DNA from: a virus
DNA: 23,509 nt
IMG/VR virus record: IMGVR_UViG_3300028800_000314
Span: 1-23,509 of that record
Direction: 5' to 3' (one strand)
In this document: positions 1 through 6,573 of the stretch, in pieces
How the letters are laid out: each line of letters begins with the position of its first letter
Numbering within the stretch: position 1 is the first letter of the stretch
Program-made: the position numbers and the translations under genes
The notes under the pieces: model-generated
The model's input: only the letters and a program-made list of their open reading frames with translations
What the model was told of the DNA's origin: nothing
Databases searched by the model: none

Positions 1-255
1 CTTTTTAGAGGTTCCAAACCTTACTTGAAACCAAGTGTTTAAATTACTCATAACTTGAACGGCAAACGATAAAGCTACTTCTTTGTCTCCTTTAGCCTCA
101 AATATCGTTAAATTAGCCACTAAATTGATTCCTGATGATAAGATAAAATTTAATTTATCATCTTCATTTTTGTAAAATTTAGCAGCTTTCTTCTTTAAGT
201 ATCTTTCTATAACTGGCAATGTTTCTCGCAATCGTTGGTCTAAATCATCTTGCAT
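1..255 (-). CDS. Hypothetical protein, C-terminus cut by window edge
   Basis: Open frame of 85 codons from an ATG at 255, running off the left edge without a stop. The protein begins MQDDLDQRLRETLPVIERYL and continues through a lysine-rich patch (KKKAAKFYK), then a mixed hydrophobic part. No signal peptide, membrane segment or recognised domain is visible. The ATG shares one base with the stop of the gene upstream (TAATG arrangement). A good ribosome site, GGGAG, lies about 7 bases before it, so translation is probably coupled to that gene. It is the last visible member of a three-gene cluster of small unknown proteins. I do not recognise its family; the start is well supported. Confidence 0.7.
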   Translation of the reverse strand, partial: MQDDLDQRLRETLPVIERYLKKKAAKFYKNEDDKLNFILSSGINLVANLTIFEAKGDKEVALSFAVQVMSNLNTWFQVRFGTSKK

Positions 256-509
256 TAATATCTCCCTTTTTGCTCATCTTTCAAATCCCGTCCGCGTTGC
301 AAACAATCATGCTCAAAATGCTCATTAGGCGCTGTTTCTTCTTCCGGCGCTTCGTAATTCTCAACGTAATGATATGCACAATCTGCTATGCGCTCAATAG
401 CAGATAAATCAGAAACGACAACCAAATCATGAAACAATTCTAGTAACTGCCTCTCGTCCATGTTCTTAAGTCTTACAAGCATATGGCTGTAAATGTTATC
501 AATAATCAT
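255..509 (-). CDS. Hypothetical small acidic protein (84 aa)
   Basis: Complete 84-residue frame. It starts in an ATGA overlap with the stop of the upstream gene and ends in a one-base TAATG overlap with the next gene, which argues for a real, translationally coupled cistron. An AAGG ribosome site lies about 8 bases before the ATG. The first 50 residues look like two amphipathic helices (MDERQLLELFHDLVVVSDLS). The tail is acidic then basic, with EAPEEE and RGRDLKDEQKGRY. There is no membrane segment, Cys motif or recognised domain. The function is unknown. Similar small genes in phages are often host-modulating or regulatory, but nothing in this sequence shows that. Confidence 0.7.
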   Translation of the reverse strand: MIIDNIYSHMLVRLKNMDERQLLELFHDLVVVSDLSAIERIADCAYHYVENYEAPEEETAPNEHFEHDCLQRGRDLKDEQKGRY

Positions 510-772
510 GCGGTGGCCCTTCTCTCAATTATAATATCTCTCACCTTCTCACGATCTACACTATCACCATCAAACGGTAAGTTCTTATCGCGCTCTAATC
601 TTATTCCAGTCGCTAACAATACTTCGTCTCTCGTCGCATCCATCGCGTAAATCCCACCCTTACCGTAAAAACTTAATACGTAATCAACAAATTCTTTCAT
701 AGTTCTTAGTCCTCTCTTAATCCAGACCCCACTATACACGCAACCGTGTACTAACGCAACAACAACGGACAT
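506..772 (-). CDS. Hypothetical small protein (88 aa; 64 aa from internal start)
   Basis: First gene of the three-gene minus-strand cluster left of terL. Two in-frame starts each have a good ribosome site. The ATG at 772 is preceded by GAGGTGG with about 5 bases spacing, and a stop codon lies directly upstream. The ATG at 700 (residue 25) is preceded by GAGAGGA with about 9 bases spacing. The portion after residue 25 (MKEFVDYVLSFYGKGGIYAM) reads as an ordinary folded small protein. The first 24 residues are hydrophobic with Cys and Trp and could be a weak membrane or signal-like segment. Two products, with and without this segment, are possible. The family is not recognised. The stop overlaps the next gene's start (ATGA). 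Confidence 0.65.
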   Translation of the reverse strand: MSVVVALVHGCVYSGVWIKRGLRTMKEFVDYVLSFYGKGGIYAMDATRDEVLLATGIRLERDKNLPFDGDSVDREKVRDIIIERRATA

Positions 773-1060
773 TTATTCCACCTCATCTACCATTCCAACT
801 CATCTACGGCCATTTAGTAACAGCTTCGGACATTTGACCATCCTTTGGGTGACAGCCCTCAATCCCCAAAATCCCCCAAAATTCACATAATTTTTAAAGA
901 TTCTTTGGGGGGTATTAACCGGGGGCAGGGGTCGAAAATTGATTCCGGTGCCCCACAACTCTCTAATCTACTTCACCAGTTTTCCGACAAGGAGCGCGTG
1001 AAACTGCTTATTTTAAGCTGCGAAAGCGTCGCCAATAAAGTGTTGTGATTTTATTTATTA
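773..1060. other. Structured, apparently non-coding region with G/C tracts
   Basis: I see no convincing gene here. It has C-runs at 864-867 and 873-877, each followed by four A, and G-runs at 907-912, 921-925 and 928-931. CCCCCAAA at 873-880 pairs perfectly with TTTGGGGG at 904-911, and GGGGCA at 922-927 with TGCCCC at 949-954. A 9-base direct repeat CTCATCTAC occurs at 782-790 and 799-807. A TTG-started plus-strand frame at 845-1048 exists. Only its C-terminal half (LSNLLHQFSDKERVKLLILS) looks protein-like and there is no ribosome site, so it may be a gene remnant. Position beside terL makes a packaging or regulatory site conceivable; that is inference. Confidence 0.4.
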
Positions 1061-1186
1061 TTAATTTGTATTTAAGTTGTGAGAAATAAGTTGTGGGTAT
1101 TTGTGTAAAGTAATTAATTTACAAATTTGTTTCGTAGGTAGATTGGGGCATTGGTATGTCGTATAATCTTTTGTATTGCACCCCTA
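1061..1186. repeat. Inverted repeat, left copy (126 bp)
   Basis: This segment is the exact reverse complement of 23384-23509 at the right edge: 126 of 126 bases match by direct comparison. It covers the last codons of terL, its stop and 58 bp of downstream AT-rich DNA. The match stops at 1186/1187 (A then GG here, against A then AAG in the other copy). At the other end it runs to the last base of the window, so the true repeat may be longer. Confidence 0.97.
1073..1095 (+). repeat. Short direct repeat TAAGTTGTG x2 behind terL
   Basis: TAAGTTGTG occurs at 1073-1081 and 1087-1095, one repeat every 14 bases, with a related AAGTGTTGTG at 1038-1047. They lie in the AT-rich non-coding DNA just after the terL stop, inside the inverted repeat. 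Iteron-like spacing is suggestive of a protein-binding site, but two exact copies are weak evidence. Confidence 0.35.
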
Positions 1187-2429
1187 GGTACCTAAAAGCG
1201 TCAGCGATATGAACAGCCCAATTGTCTAAAGGTTTAGGTTCGAAACGTGCTTTTACTTCATCGTAATCTCGTTGATATTCACGTAATGCGCGCATAGCTA
1301 AATCGCAATTAGGTTTGTTAATTCTCATGCGTGGAAAAAGATAACGAACTGCTTCAATACCATCTTCAAAAGCCATCTTAGGAACCATTTGAAAGTGCCA
1401 GCCATTTCTACGAGCTTGCATCAAACGAGATTCAGCGTGTTCCCATCCTTGGTGTTTCTGGTCGATGTCATGTGGGCCGAAGTGATATCCCCATTGCAAT
1501 CCCATAGATTGACGAACTTTCTCAGCTTCGTCGAGATAAAATTTAAGACCACGGCCAGTATCATGAAGCAAATGAAGCACATGAATATATTTACCAGTGA
1601 CCTGAAAAAGGATTCCTGCTGTAGCATCTGTACCTCCTAAATCCCAAATAGAATGTAATTTTAAACGTGTATCTGGTCTGATTGCGCAGTATCTTCCTTC
1701 GCGCTCCATGTCGCTGATTTCGCGCGTGTAATAAGCGCCTAAGTTTCCGACTTCGAAATCAACATAGAACTCTTGTCGTATGAGTTCATCAGACATTCCG
1801 AGATCGCGCGCGCGCTTGATATCTTGCTTGTCGATAATAGGAGTAACACCATCATGCTTGAAGGTCTGTTCAACAGAGAGATGCTCAACGTGATAATCTG
1901 GCAAGTCTTTAACTTGCTGATAGACTTCATAACCATGATTCATTCCTCGCGGTGTGTATTGTAAAATTTCTTTACCTTTGTTCTGTACGATTATGGGATT
2001 AAGGTATTGTCTGGCGAGAGGATTGTGCAGACTAAATTCAGAATAAATAATTGTAACAGGATTAGAACCCATAAGACCGTCATAATTATTCGACCCGGCA
2101 AGAACAAGCTTGCTTCCATTGAACAAGTCAATCTCCATACGCGCTTCGTTCTTTTTGGAAACCAAGCAATCAGGTATCGCATCCATGAACGGTTTGCCAT
2201 CGAAGTCTAATCCTTGCCAGATGACGCTACGCGCCTGCTTATGCAATGGAAACAGGTAAACATGGGTTCCGACCCTACGCAATCCTCGTAACAACCAAGC
2301 TTGTAAAGAGAAGATATCCTTTCCTGCTCGTCGGTGGATAACCGCACACACGTTCTTATCATCGACCATAGCTTTAAACATGCGCGCCTGATGGGGGTAG
2401 GGACTAATATTCGGAATCTTGATGTAGAT
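1119..2429 (-). CDS. terL: Terminase large subunit (DNA-packaging motor ATPase/nuclease)
   Basis: Packages DNA into the prohead. Numbering from the proposed start: the adenine-site motif ISPYPHQ is at 8-14. A variant Walker A, HRRAGKD, is at 32-38 and Walker B, TIIYSEF, at 126-132. Coupling motif YTPRG is at 158-162. Nuclease aspartates lie in IWDLGG (261-266), PHDID (319-323) and HIADAFRYL near 410. The open frame runs back to a GTG at 2573, but those extra 48 codons read as junk, overlap another gene (2440-2637) and lack a ribosome site. TGAGGA at 2442-2437 sits 7 bases before an ATC codon at 2429, giving a typical TerL N-terminus (IYIKIPNISPYPHQ). The start is therefore ATC, or a base has been lost. 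About 436 residues, slightly short for the family. Function is confident, start is not. Confidence 0.9.
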   Translation of the reverse strand: MYIKIPNISPYPHQARMFKAMVDDKNVCAVIHRRAGKDIFSLQAWLLRGLRRVGTHVYLFPLHKQARSVIWQGLDFDGKPFMDAIPDCLVSKKNEARMEIDLFNGSKLVLAGSNNYDGLMGSNPVTIIYSEFSLHNPLARQYLNPIIVQNKGKEILQYTPRGMNHGYEVYQQVKDLPDYHVEHLSVEQTFKHDGVTPIIDKQDIKRARDLGMSDELIRQEFYVDFEVGNLGAYYTREISDMEREGRYCAIRPDTRLKLHSIWDLGGTDATAGILFQVTGKYIHVLHLLHDTGRGLKFYLDEAEKVRQSMGLQWGYHFGPHDIDQKHQGWEHAESRLMQARRNGWHFQMVPKMAFEDGIEAVRYLFPRMRINKPNCDLAMRALREYQRDYDEVKARFEPKPLDNWAVHIADAFRYLGVQYKRLYDIPMPQSTYETNL

Positions 2430-2436
2430 AAATCCA

Positions 2437-2442
2437 TCCTCA
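2437..2442 (-). promoter_or_regulatory. Ribosome-binding site that decides the terL start
   Basis: TGAGGA on the minus strand overlaps the stop codon (TGA) of the upstream gene and lies 7 bases before ATC at 2429. The same stop/ribosome-site overlap occurs at 2784 (TAGGAG) in this operon. It supports initiation near 2429 rather than at the distant GTG 2573 or ATG 2549, neither of which has such a site. Confidence 0.5.
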
Positions 2443-2637
2443 TGCCATCTCAGGCGAACTAGGCTCGCTATATTGGCCGTAAAGTGGTAAGGAATGCTTG
2501 GTATAAACGTGAGGGTGTGCCGCTGCTTCTTGCTGCATGCGGCGACCATACTTGTTGTATTCGAACGCTTCACGCTGCGCTGGGATGTTTCCTGGCTCTA
2601 TATTAACGTCCGCCATATTTTCTTGTTTCATGCTCAT
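2440..2637 (-). CDS. Hypothetical small protein upstream of terL (65 aa)
   Basis: 65-residue protein (MSMKQENMADVNIEPGNIPA onward). An open frame extends 7 codons further, but AGGAG lies 4 bases before the ATG at 2637 and about 10 before the second ATG at 2631, so the start is one of these. It overlaps the 3' end of the 55-residue gene by 35 bases in another frame, and its stop forms part of the terL ribosome site, so all three are likely coupled. The composition is Gln-, Glu-, Ala- and Pro-rich and polar, with a C-terminal stretch HSLPLYGQYSEPSSPEM; no domain is recognised. The long terL upstream extension is read from the same DNA in another frame, and this frame looks the more protein-like of the two. 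Confidence 0.65.
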   Translation of the reverse strand: MSMKQENMADVNIEPGNIPAQREAFEYNKYGRRMQQEAAAHPHVYTKHSLPLYGQYSEPSSPEMA

Positions 2638-2770
2638 ATCGCTCCTTTTCAGCTTCACGTTTAACGCTATAACTTATTGCGATTGCTTGCTTCTCTGGAT
2701 AACCGCTATGGCGCAACTCAGCTATATTCCTAGACTGTGCTTCTGGTTTCGCTGACTTCTCTAACGGCAT
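2603..2770 (-). CDS. Small basic phage protein, NI.ELRHSGYP.KQAIAI type (55 aa)
   Basis: A 55-residue protein starting MPLEKSAKPE with the segment RNIAELRHSGYPEKQAIAIS at 14-33 and a charged tail. AGGAG, which overlaps the stop of the coiled-coil gene upstream, is 8 bases before the ATG at 2770. A second in-frame ATG at 2776 is too close to that site. Small proteins with a similar N-I-x-E-L-x-H-S-G-x-P-x-K-Q-A core are, as I recall, common near structural or terminase genes of tailed phages, with no assigned function. The gene overlaps the next one by 35 bases. Its small size makes it easy to miss. The call is firm as a gene, function unknown. Confidence 0.7.
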   Translation of the reverse strand: MPLEKSAKPEAQSRNIAELRHSGYPEKQAIAISYSVKREAEKERYEHETRKYGGR

Positions 2771-2781
2771 GAGCATTACTC

Positions 2782-3015
2782 CTATAGTGCTGGATCAGGT
2801 GCCACATCACTCGCTTGTGGCTCTCTTAGTTTTTCTAACTCAGCTTTCAATTGATTCACTTGATTAGCTAACTTTTGATTTTCTTTCTGAAGATGAATGC
2901 ATTGCGTTCTAAATTGAAATACTGAATTCAAACTTTCATTGAATAGCTGCTTAGACGCATCTAACTGTGATAATAAACCTTCGATTGCATTTTCTGGTAC
3001 TTGTTGTTGTGACAT
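2782..3015 (-). CDS. Small coiled-coil protein, first gene of the terL operon (77 aa)
   Basis: 77 residues, soluble, with no signal peptide or membrane segment. Residues about 10-35 form an amphipathic helix (AIEGLLSQLDASKQLFNES). Residues 38-67 show heptad spacing of hydrophobic residues (LQKENQKLANQVNQLKAELE), a clear coiled coil. A short Pro/Asp tail follows. AGGA lies 8 bases before the ATG. The gene begins right behind a good promoter (3057-3084) and is followed by two tiny genes and terL. The coiled coil suggests an oligomer or a binding partner of a virion or packaging protein. It is not a terminase small subunit: a better candidate for that lies at 21697-22293. Confidence 0.75.
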   Translation of the reverse strand: MSQQQVPENAIEGLLSQLDASKQLFNESLNSVFQFRTQCIHLQKENQKLANQVNQLKAELEKLREPQASDVAPDPAL

Positions 3016-3056
3016 TGTAAAAATCCTTATTTGTTAAAATATATTTTAGCATGTCT

Positions 3057-3084
3057 ATTGTATTGTATTTGCAAATAATATCAA
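3057..3084 (-). promoter_or_regulatory. Sigma70-type promoter of the terL operon
   Basis: On the minus strand, TTGATA (3084-3079, 5 of 6 to consensus) is followed after 16 bases by TACAAT (3062-3057, 5 of 6). Transcription would begin near 3050, about 35 bases before the first start codon at 3015. It lies in the divergent gap between the plus-strand secreted-protein gene and the minus-strand terL operon, where a promoter is needed. Confidence 0.6.
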
Positions 3085-3091
3085 ATATGAA
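3063..3091 (+). promoter_or_regulatory. Possible promoter for the secreted mini-protein gene
   Basis: On the plus strand, TTGTAT (3063-3068) and TATGAA (3086-3091) are 17 bases apart, with about 4 of 6 matches each. It overlaps the better minus-strand promoter, so the two may compete. Weak by sequence; supported mainly by need, since the gene at 3113 is isolated on its strand. Confidence 0.3.
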
Positions 3092-3112
3092 GCATACCTT
3101 TAAGGAATCGAC

Positions 3113-3334
3113 ATGCGCACCCTCTTATGTTTATTTTTAACAATTTTTTCGACATATGCCTTAGCTGAACATATCCGCTGCTTTAGTGCCGGTAAGCAAA
3201 TATATTCTGGCTATTCAGATTCAATAACCTATGAAGATGGTGTTTACTTCCTTATGAAAAATAATAGTGACAATGTCATTTTCATCAATGGCGATTGTGT
3301 TGGTAACATAACCGCCAAAGAAGAAGGTAATTAA
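3113..3334 (+). CDS. Small secreted/periplasmic protein with signal peptide (73 aa)
   Basis: A 73-residue protein with a textbook Sec signal peptide. It has MR, then a hydrophobic core (LLCLFLTIFSTYALA, residues 4-18) and an AxA-type site ALA/E. That leaves a mature chain of about 55 residues with two cysteines, near 23 and 61, able to form one disulphide. The cysteine in the signal core does not form a typical lipobox. AAGGA lies 7 bases before the ATG. The gene stands alone on the plus strand between two minus-strand operons, a typical 'moron' position. Cell-envelope proteins of this kind are often lysis accessories or superinfection-exclusion factors; either is inference. The start and secretion are well supported; the family is not recognised with certainty. 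Confidence 0.75.
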   Translation: MRTLLCLFLTIFSTYALAEHIRCFSAGKQIYSGYSDSITYEDGVYFLMKNNSDNVIFINGDCVGNITAKEEGN

Positions 3335-3393
3335 TGCCCGATAACACCTTTCTACTACTCCAAGCTGACTGCATCGGCAGGATAGATGTTTAA
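3334..3393 (+). pseudogene. 19-codon frame resembling the C-terminus of the preceding gene
   Basis: ATG at 3334 overlaps the stop of the secreted protein (TAATG) and opens a 19-residue frame, MPDNTFLLLQADCIGRIDV. It resembles the end of the preceding protein (SDNVIFINGDCVGNIT) with shared D-N, a hydrophobic run and D-C-[VI]-G-x-I. It could be the remnant of a tandem paralogue that lost its N-terminal half, or chance. As a separate protein it would be very small. The remaining bases up to the tail-fibre stop (3394-3434) show no clear terminator hairpin. Confidence 0.3.
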
Positions 3394-3434
3394 GCCCATC
3401 GAATAGCGTGTTTCCTTTATTACACTTGTCTAAA

Positions 3435-6400
3435 TCAATTTGTGCAATGACCTGCTATTCCAATAAATAAACCTAAGTTCGGGTCACGTGCCGCGTTTCC
3501 TGGAACAGAGCTAATTTGCACTTGGGTAGTTGTGGTTGTTGGCGCCGATACAACCTGGCTAGTCACCACAACACCATTATCATAAGGACAAATCATTACA
3601 CCATACGAAGGATTAACCATGGTTTTTGACCAAGTTATAGTATAAATACCCGTGCTATTTCTCACGACAGATGTGACATTTAAACCATCAGCAATCGTAG
3701 GAGGTGATGAACTTAAATTTATCAAAGATACCCATGCTTTAAAAGCTGATGGATTGCTATATTGATTTGCAGGCGTCACAGCGAGCGTATTGCTTGTCTG
3801 TGTATTTTGATCTGTTGCAGATGCCGCTGTGACTGTAATAGTGCCAGATCCAGTTATTGTGCCGCCTGTGGCTAATCCACTCGTAGCAATAGAAGTTACG
3901 GTTCCACCTCCATTACCCAACATCGCATTAACCTGCGCGACTGTTAGATCAAGCGCATTCGCTGTGCCACCTGTGTTATTACCCTTAATGGTTAATGTTG
4001 CCATCTGAGCCGCTTTTGCATTCGTAACTGCATTATTAGCAATAGTGAAAGCACCCGTATTGGCTAGCGTGAGATCGCCACTTACAGCAACATCGGTTGC
4101 GACATTACTCGCATTACCAACAAATATATGAGCTGATGTTAATGGCCCTTCAGCATCTGCCGCAGATGTCCAATTAGTACCATCGCTTTTTAAAACATTC
4201 CCAGCAGTACCTGGCGCCGCCCAAGTTTCAGTAGAAGCTACAAAATTCGTACCATCTGAAATGATAATCTTACGTGCCGTTGCACTGGCATTCGGATAAG
4301 TAGGTGTGCTGATTATCCAATTTGTGCCATCGCCGAATAGTAACTTACCAGCACCAGGCGCGGTGTTAGGGAACGTTGGTGTTGAATAAACATTGTTCGT
4401 GCCATCACTAATGATGATCTTGCCAGCGGTGCCACTTGCGCTCGGATAGGTAGGAGTAGACCAGGTTGGGATTGCTGCATTAGCTGATTGTAAAATCTTA
4501 CCTGCTACGCCAGGATTTGTTAGGAAGCTAGGAACACTACTAGCATCTGTTACTAGCACCCCACCAGCTATCGAGCTAAGACCGACAACTGTATTCGTTG
4601 AGCTTGAATAAAGAATTTGATTCGCTGTCGTCGTCTTTGGATAGGTAGCAGTAGACCATGAAATTCCAGCAGTTGCTGAGGAATCCACTTGCAGTATCTG
4701 GGTATTGGTTCCACCCACAGCAACCCGAATATTCTGAGTTGAAAACCCAATTAAATCGCCTTTAGTGGTTAATGGGCTGATGTTATTAAATGAGGTCGTA
4801 GTATTCGCTACGTCGCTTAAGTTATTTGCTTTCAGCAATACTGCGGTAGCTGAGAACGTGAACTGGCTGAATAAGATAGGATCAGTTCCGATTGCTGCTA
4901 CGGATGCCGTTTCAATCCAAGAGGTACCAGCATTAGCGGTACCATTATTGACGATAACTAAATCGCCAGGTGTAACTTCAGATGGCTGATCGTAGTCTGT
5001 TGCTCGTGTCAAAATCCAATTTGCCGCGCCTGAACCGACGTTTGTAACAGTATAGATACCGTTTTGTAACGTTGAAGCTTGGTCTTTAATGAGAATGCGA
5101 GAATTAACTGCTGGGCTCACACCATCTATAGAGAATGTCGCCATAGCCCCAGCGTTCGTCAAGGTTGCGCCGATACCTGACGCGCCATTAGCGTATGTTA
5201 CAGTTAAAGCCGTCGTGCTAGCAGCGTATACAGCAGGCTGAACAGCAAAGCCCGTGGCTACTGTGTCTACATAGTTTTTGGTTGCTGCATCTTGAGGATT
5301 GGTTGGGTCTAAAAGGCTGATGATCTTGTTAGAGCCCATGTTTATCTGACCAGACATCATGCCGCCAGAAAGTGGCAAATAGGCACCTAAACCAGATGCA
5401 CTATTCAAATAATGCAAAGTAACCGCATCTTGAGCTGATGATGGATCAGTCAAATTGATAATCTTATGGTTGCCCATATCGATTTGACCAGCCATCGTGC
5501 TAGTGCCATCTAACTTCAGGAAGATGCCTGTTGTTGTACCATCCACATAGGCTTTTGTTGCCGCATCTTGCGCACTAACAGGATTCGTGACGTTGTTAAT
5601 TAAGTGACTGTTCATATCCAAAGCCTGAGACTGTGCACCTAGCTTTGTTATATTTAACTGAACCGCTGAAGGTAAGGTCGTAGACCATGAAGGAACACCA
5701 CCAGCGCTCGATATAAGCACGCTATTGTTTGCAGGTGCAATAACTGAATAGGTATTGCTCGCCGTGGTATAAGGAATATTATTAGCTGTAGTGATTAATG
5801 CAGCGAGACTATCTAAGGCCGCACTCCATGCTTCAACAGTTACACCAATGTCGGTAGCTTTAAGGAAGTATGAAGTAGGAACTACTGTTGGAACAGCAGT
5901 TGATCCTGTGATATTGGCCCATAAACTATTAGCAGCAATTGATGCAAAAGATATCGTGCCTGATCCTGTAATAGGGCCACCTGTTAAACCGGTTCCGGTA
6001 TCAACCTCGGTAACCGTACCACCACCTGTAATATCACTAATGTTTATCGCAATGATTTCAGTATTAGAGGGATTTTTGCCCCAGAATTGATTAGCGGCTA
6101 AAATAGGCAGAATAGTATCTGCTGTAGGAAATGAAACATCAGGATTAATAATAGCTGAGTAGTTATAACGTGGCGCGATAGATTGATTCACGAGCTGCGC
6201 TTGTTGATCTACGAGCGTCAAAATACCGAAATCGTTATTTAGCATCGTGGGGGTGAAATTCGTGTTGCTGTAAAGATTGAGGCGATTCTCAGGTGTGTTA
6301 CGTACAATCGTCACAATGTCACCGGCTGCCGCTGGAGTTGTTAGCGTCACCTGCACTTGCGATAAGCCACCAATGAACGCCACAGAATAGGCACTAGGAT

Positions 6401-6572
6401 AGGGCAGGATTTGTGTTAGATCGTCAGCATCTGCGCCAGAAGCGCGTTGATAGACCACCACATCCGATGCAACATTGGCTGTCCAGTTGGCTCCAAACAC
6501 CGTTTGATTCAGTATAGCAATCACCTGCGTACGGGGTGGCACATCGTTTATCGGTACATTACCACTGAACAT
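3435..6572 (-). CDS. Tail fibre protein (1045 aa)
   Basis: Receptor-binding fibre of the stubby tail. The frame extends 18 codons upstream, but AAGGAGAG lies 5 bases before the ATG at 6572, giving MFSGNVPINDVPPRT. The N-terminal ~135 residues resemble the T7 gp17 tail-attachment domain in pattern (R-x-TP-x-x-R-x-x-x-Y, then F-T-x-x-x-L-N-x-DF). Three repeats of the type DMGNHKIINLTDPSSAQDA follow at about 319-345, 365-391 and 411-437. Next is a domain with GDLVIV and NGIYTV, then a string of SDGTNW/STPTYP repeats (about 640-800), and a C-terminal domain from about 935 (AFKAWVSLINLS onward). GTVT-GTGLTGG-GSGTI occurs twice. These are typical trimeric beta-fibre repeats. It starts 1 base after the gp16-like stop, with its ribosome site inside that gene. 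Confidence 0.9.
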   Translation of the reverse strand: MFSGNVPINDVPPRTQVIAILNQTVFGANWTANVASDVVVYQRASGADADDLTQILPYPSAYSVAFIGGLSQVQVTLTTPAAAGDIVTIVRNTPENRLNLYSNTNFTPTMLNNDFGILTLVDQQAQLVNQSIAPRYNYSAIINPDVSFPTADTILPILAANQFWGKNPSNTEIIAINISDITGGGTVTEVDTGTGLTGGPITGSGTISFASIAANSLWANITGSTAVPTVVPTSYFLKATDIGVTVEAWSAALDSLAALITTANNIPYTTASNTYSVIAPANNSVLISSAGGVPSWSTTLPSAVQLNITKLGAQSQALDMNSHLINNVTNPVSAQDAATKAYVDGTTTGIFLKLDGTSTMAGQIDMGNHKIINLTDPSSAQDAVTLHYLNSASGLGAYLPLSGGMMSGQINMGSNKIISLLDPTNPQDAATKNYVDTVATGFAVQPAVYAASTTALTVTYANGASGIGATLTNAGAMATFSIDGVSPAVNSRILIKDQASTLQNGIYTVTNVGSGAANWILTRATDYDQPSEVTPGDLVIVNNGTANAGTSWIETASVAAIGTDPILFSQFTFSATAVLLKANNLSDVANTTTSFNNISPLTTKGDLIGFSTQNIRVAVGGTNTQILQVDSSATAGISWSTATYPKTTTANQILYSSSTNTVVGLSSIAGGVLVTDASSVPSFLTNPGVAGKILQSANAAIPTWSTPTYPSASGTAGKIIISDGTNNVYSTPTFPNTAPGAGKLLFGDGTNWIISTPTYPNASATARKIIISDGTNFVASTETWAAPGTAGNVLKSDGTNWTSAADAEGPLTSAHIFVGNASNVATDVAVSGDLTLANTGAFTIANNAVTNAKAAQMATLTIKGNNTGGTANALDLTVAQVNAMLGNGGGTVTSIATSGLATGGTITGSGTITVTAASATDQNTQTSNTLAVTPANQYSNPSAFKAWVSLINLSSSPPTIADGLNVTSVVRNSTGIYTITWSKTMVNPSYGVMICPYDNGVVVTSQVVSAPTTTTTQVQISSVPGNAARDPNLGLFIGIAGHCTN

Positions 6573-6573
6573 T

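Noticed and set aside
845-1048. 67-residue plus-strand frame
   Set aside because: TTG start, no ribosome site, and the first half is translated G/C tracts. Kept only as a possible gene remnant inside the non-coding region.
2207-2443. 78-residue minus-strand frame starting MRMDLSTSRF
   Set aside because: It lies wholly in another frame of terL, including the Walker A region, and its composition looks like a shadow. Its ATG matters only as a possible frameshift start for terL.
2430-2573. Extension of terL to GTG 2573 or ATG 2549
   Set aside because: No ribosome site, a sequence unlike TerL N-termini, and overlap with a better-looking gene in another frame.
4140-4680. CRISPR-like or tandem DNA repeats
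   Set aside because: The periodic SDGTN/STPTYP coding repeats of the fibre vary at DNA level and have no constant spacer structure.
5791-6090. 99-residue plus-strand frame opposite the tail fibre
   Set aside because: Low-complexity Val/Pro/Ile-rich translation of the antisense strand of fibre repeats, with no ribosome site.
3435-6572. Diversity-generating retroelement target in the tail fibre
   Set aside because: No reverse transcriptase gene, template repeat or variable C-type-lectin end is seen; the fibre repeats are ordinary structural repeats.
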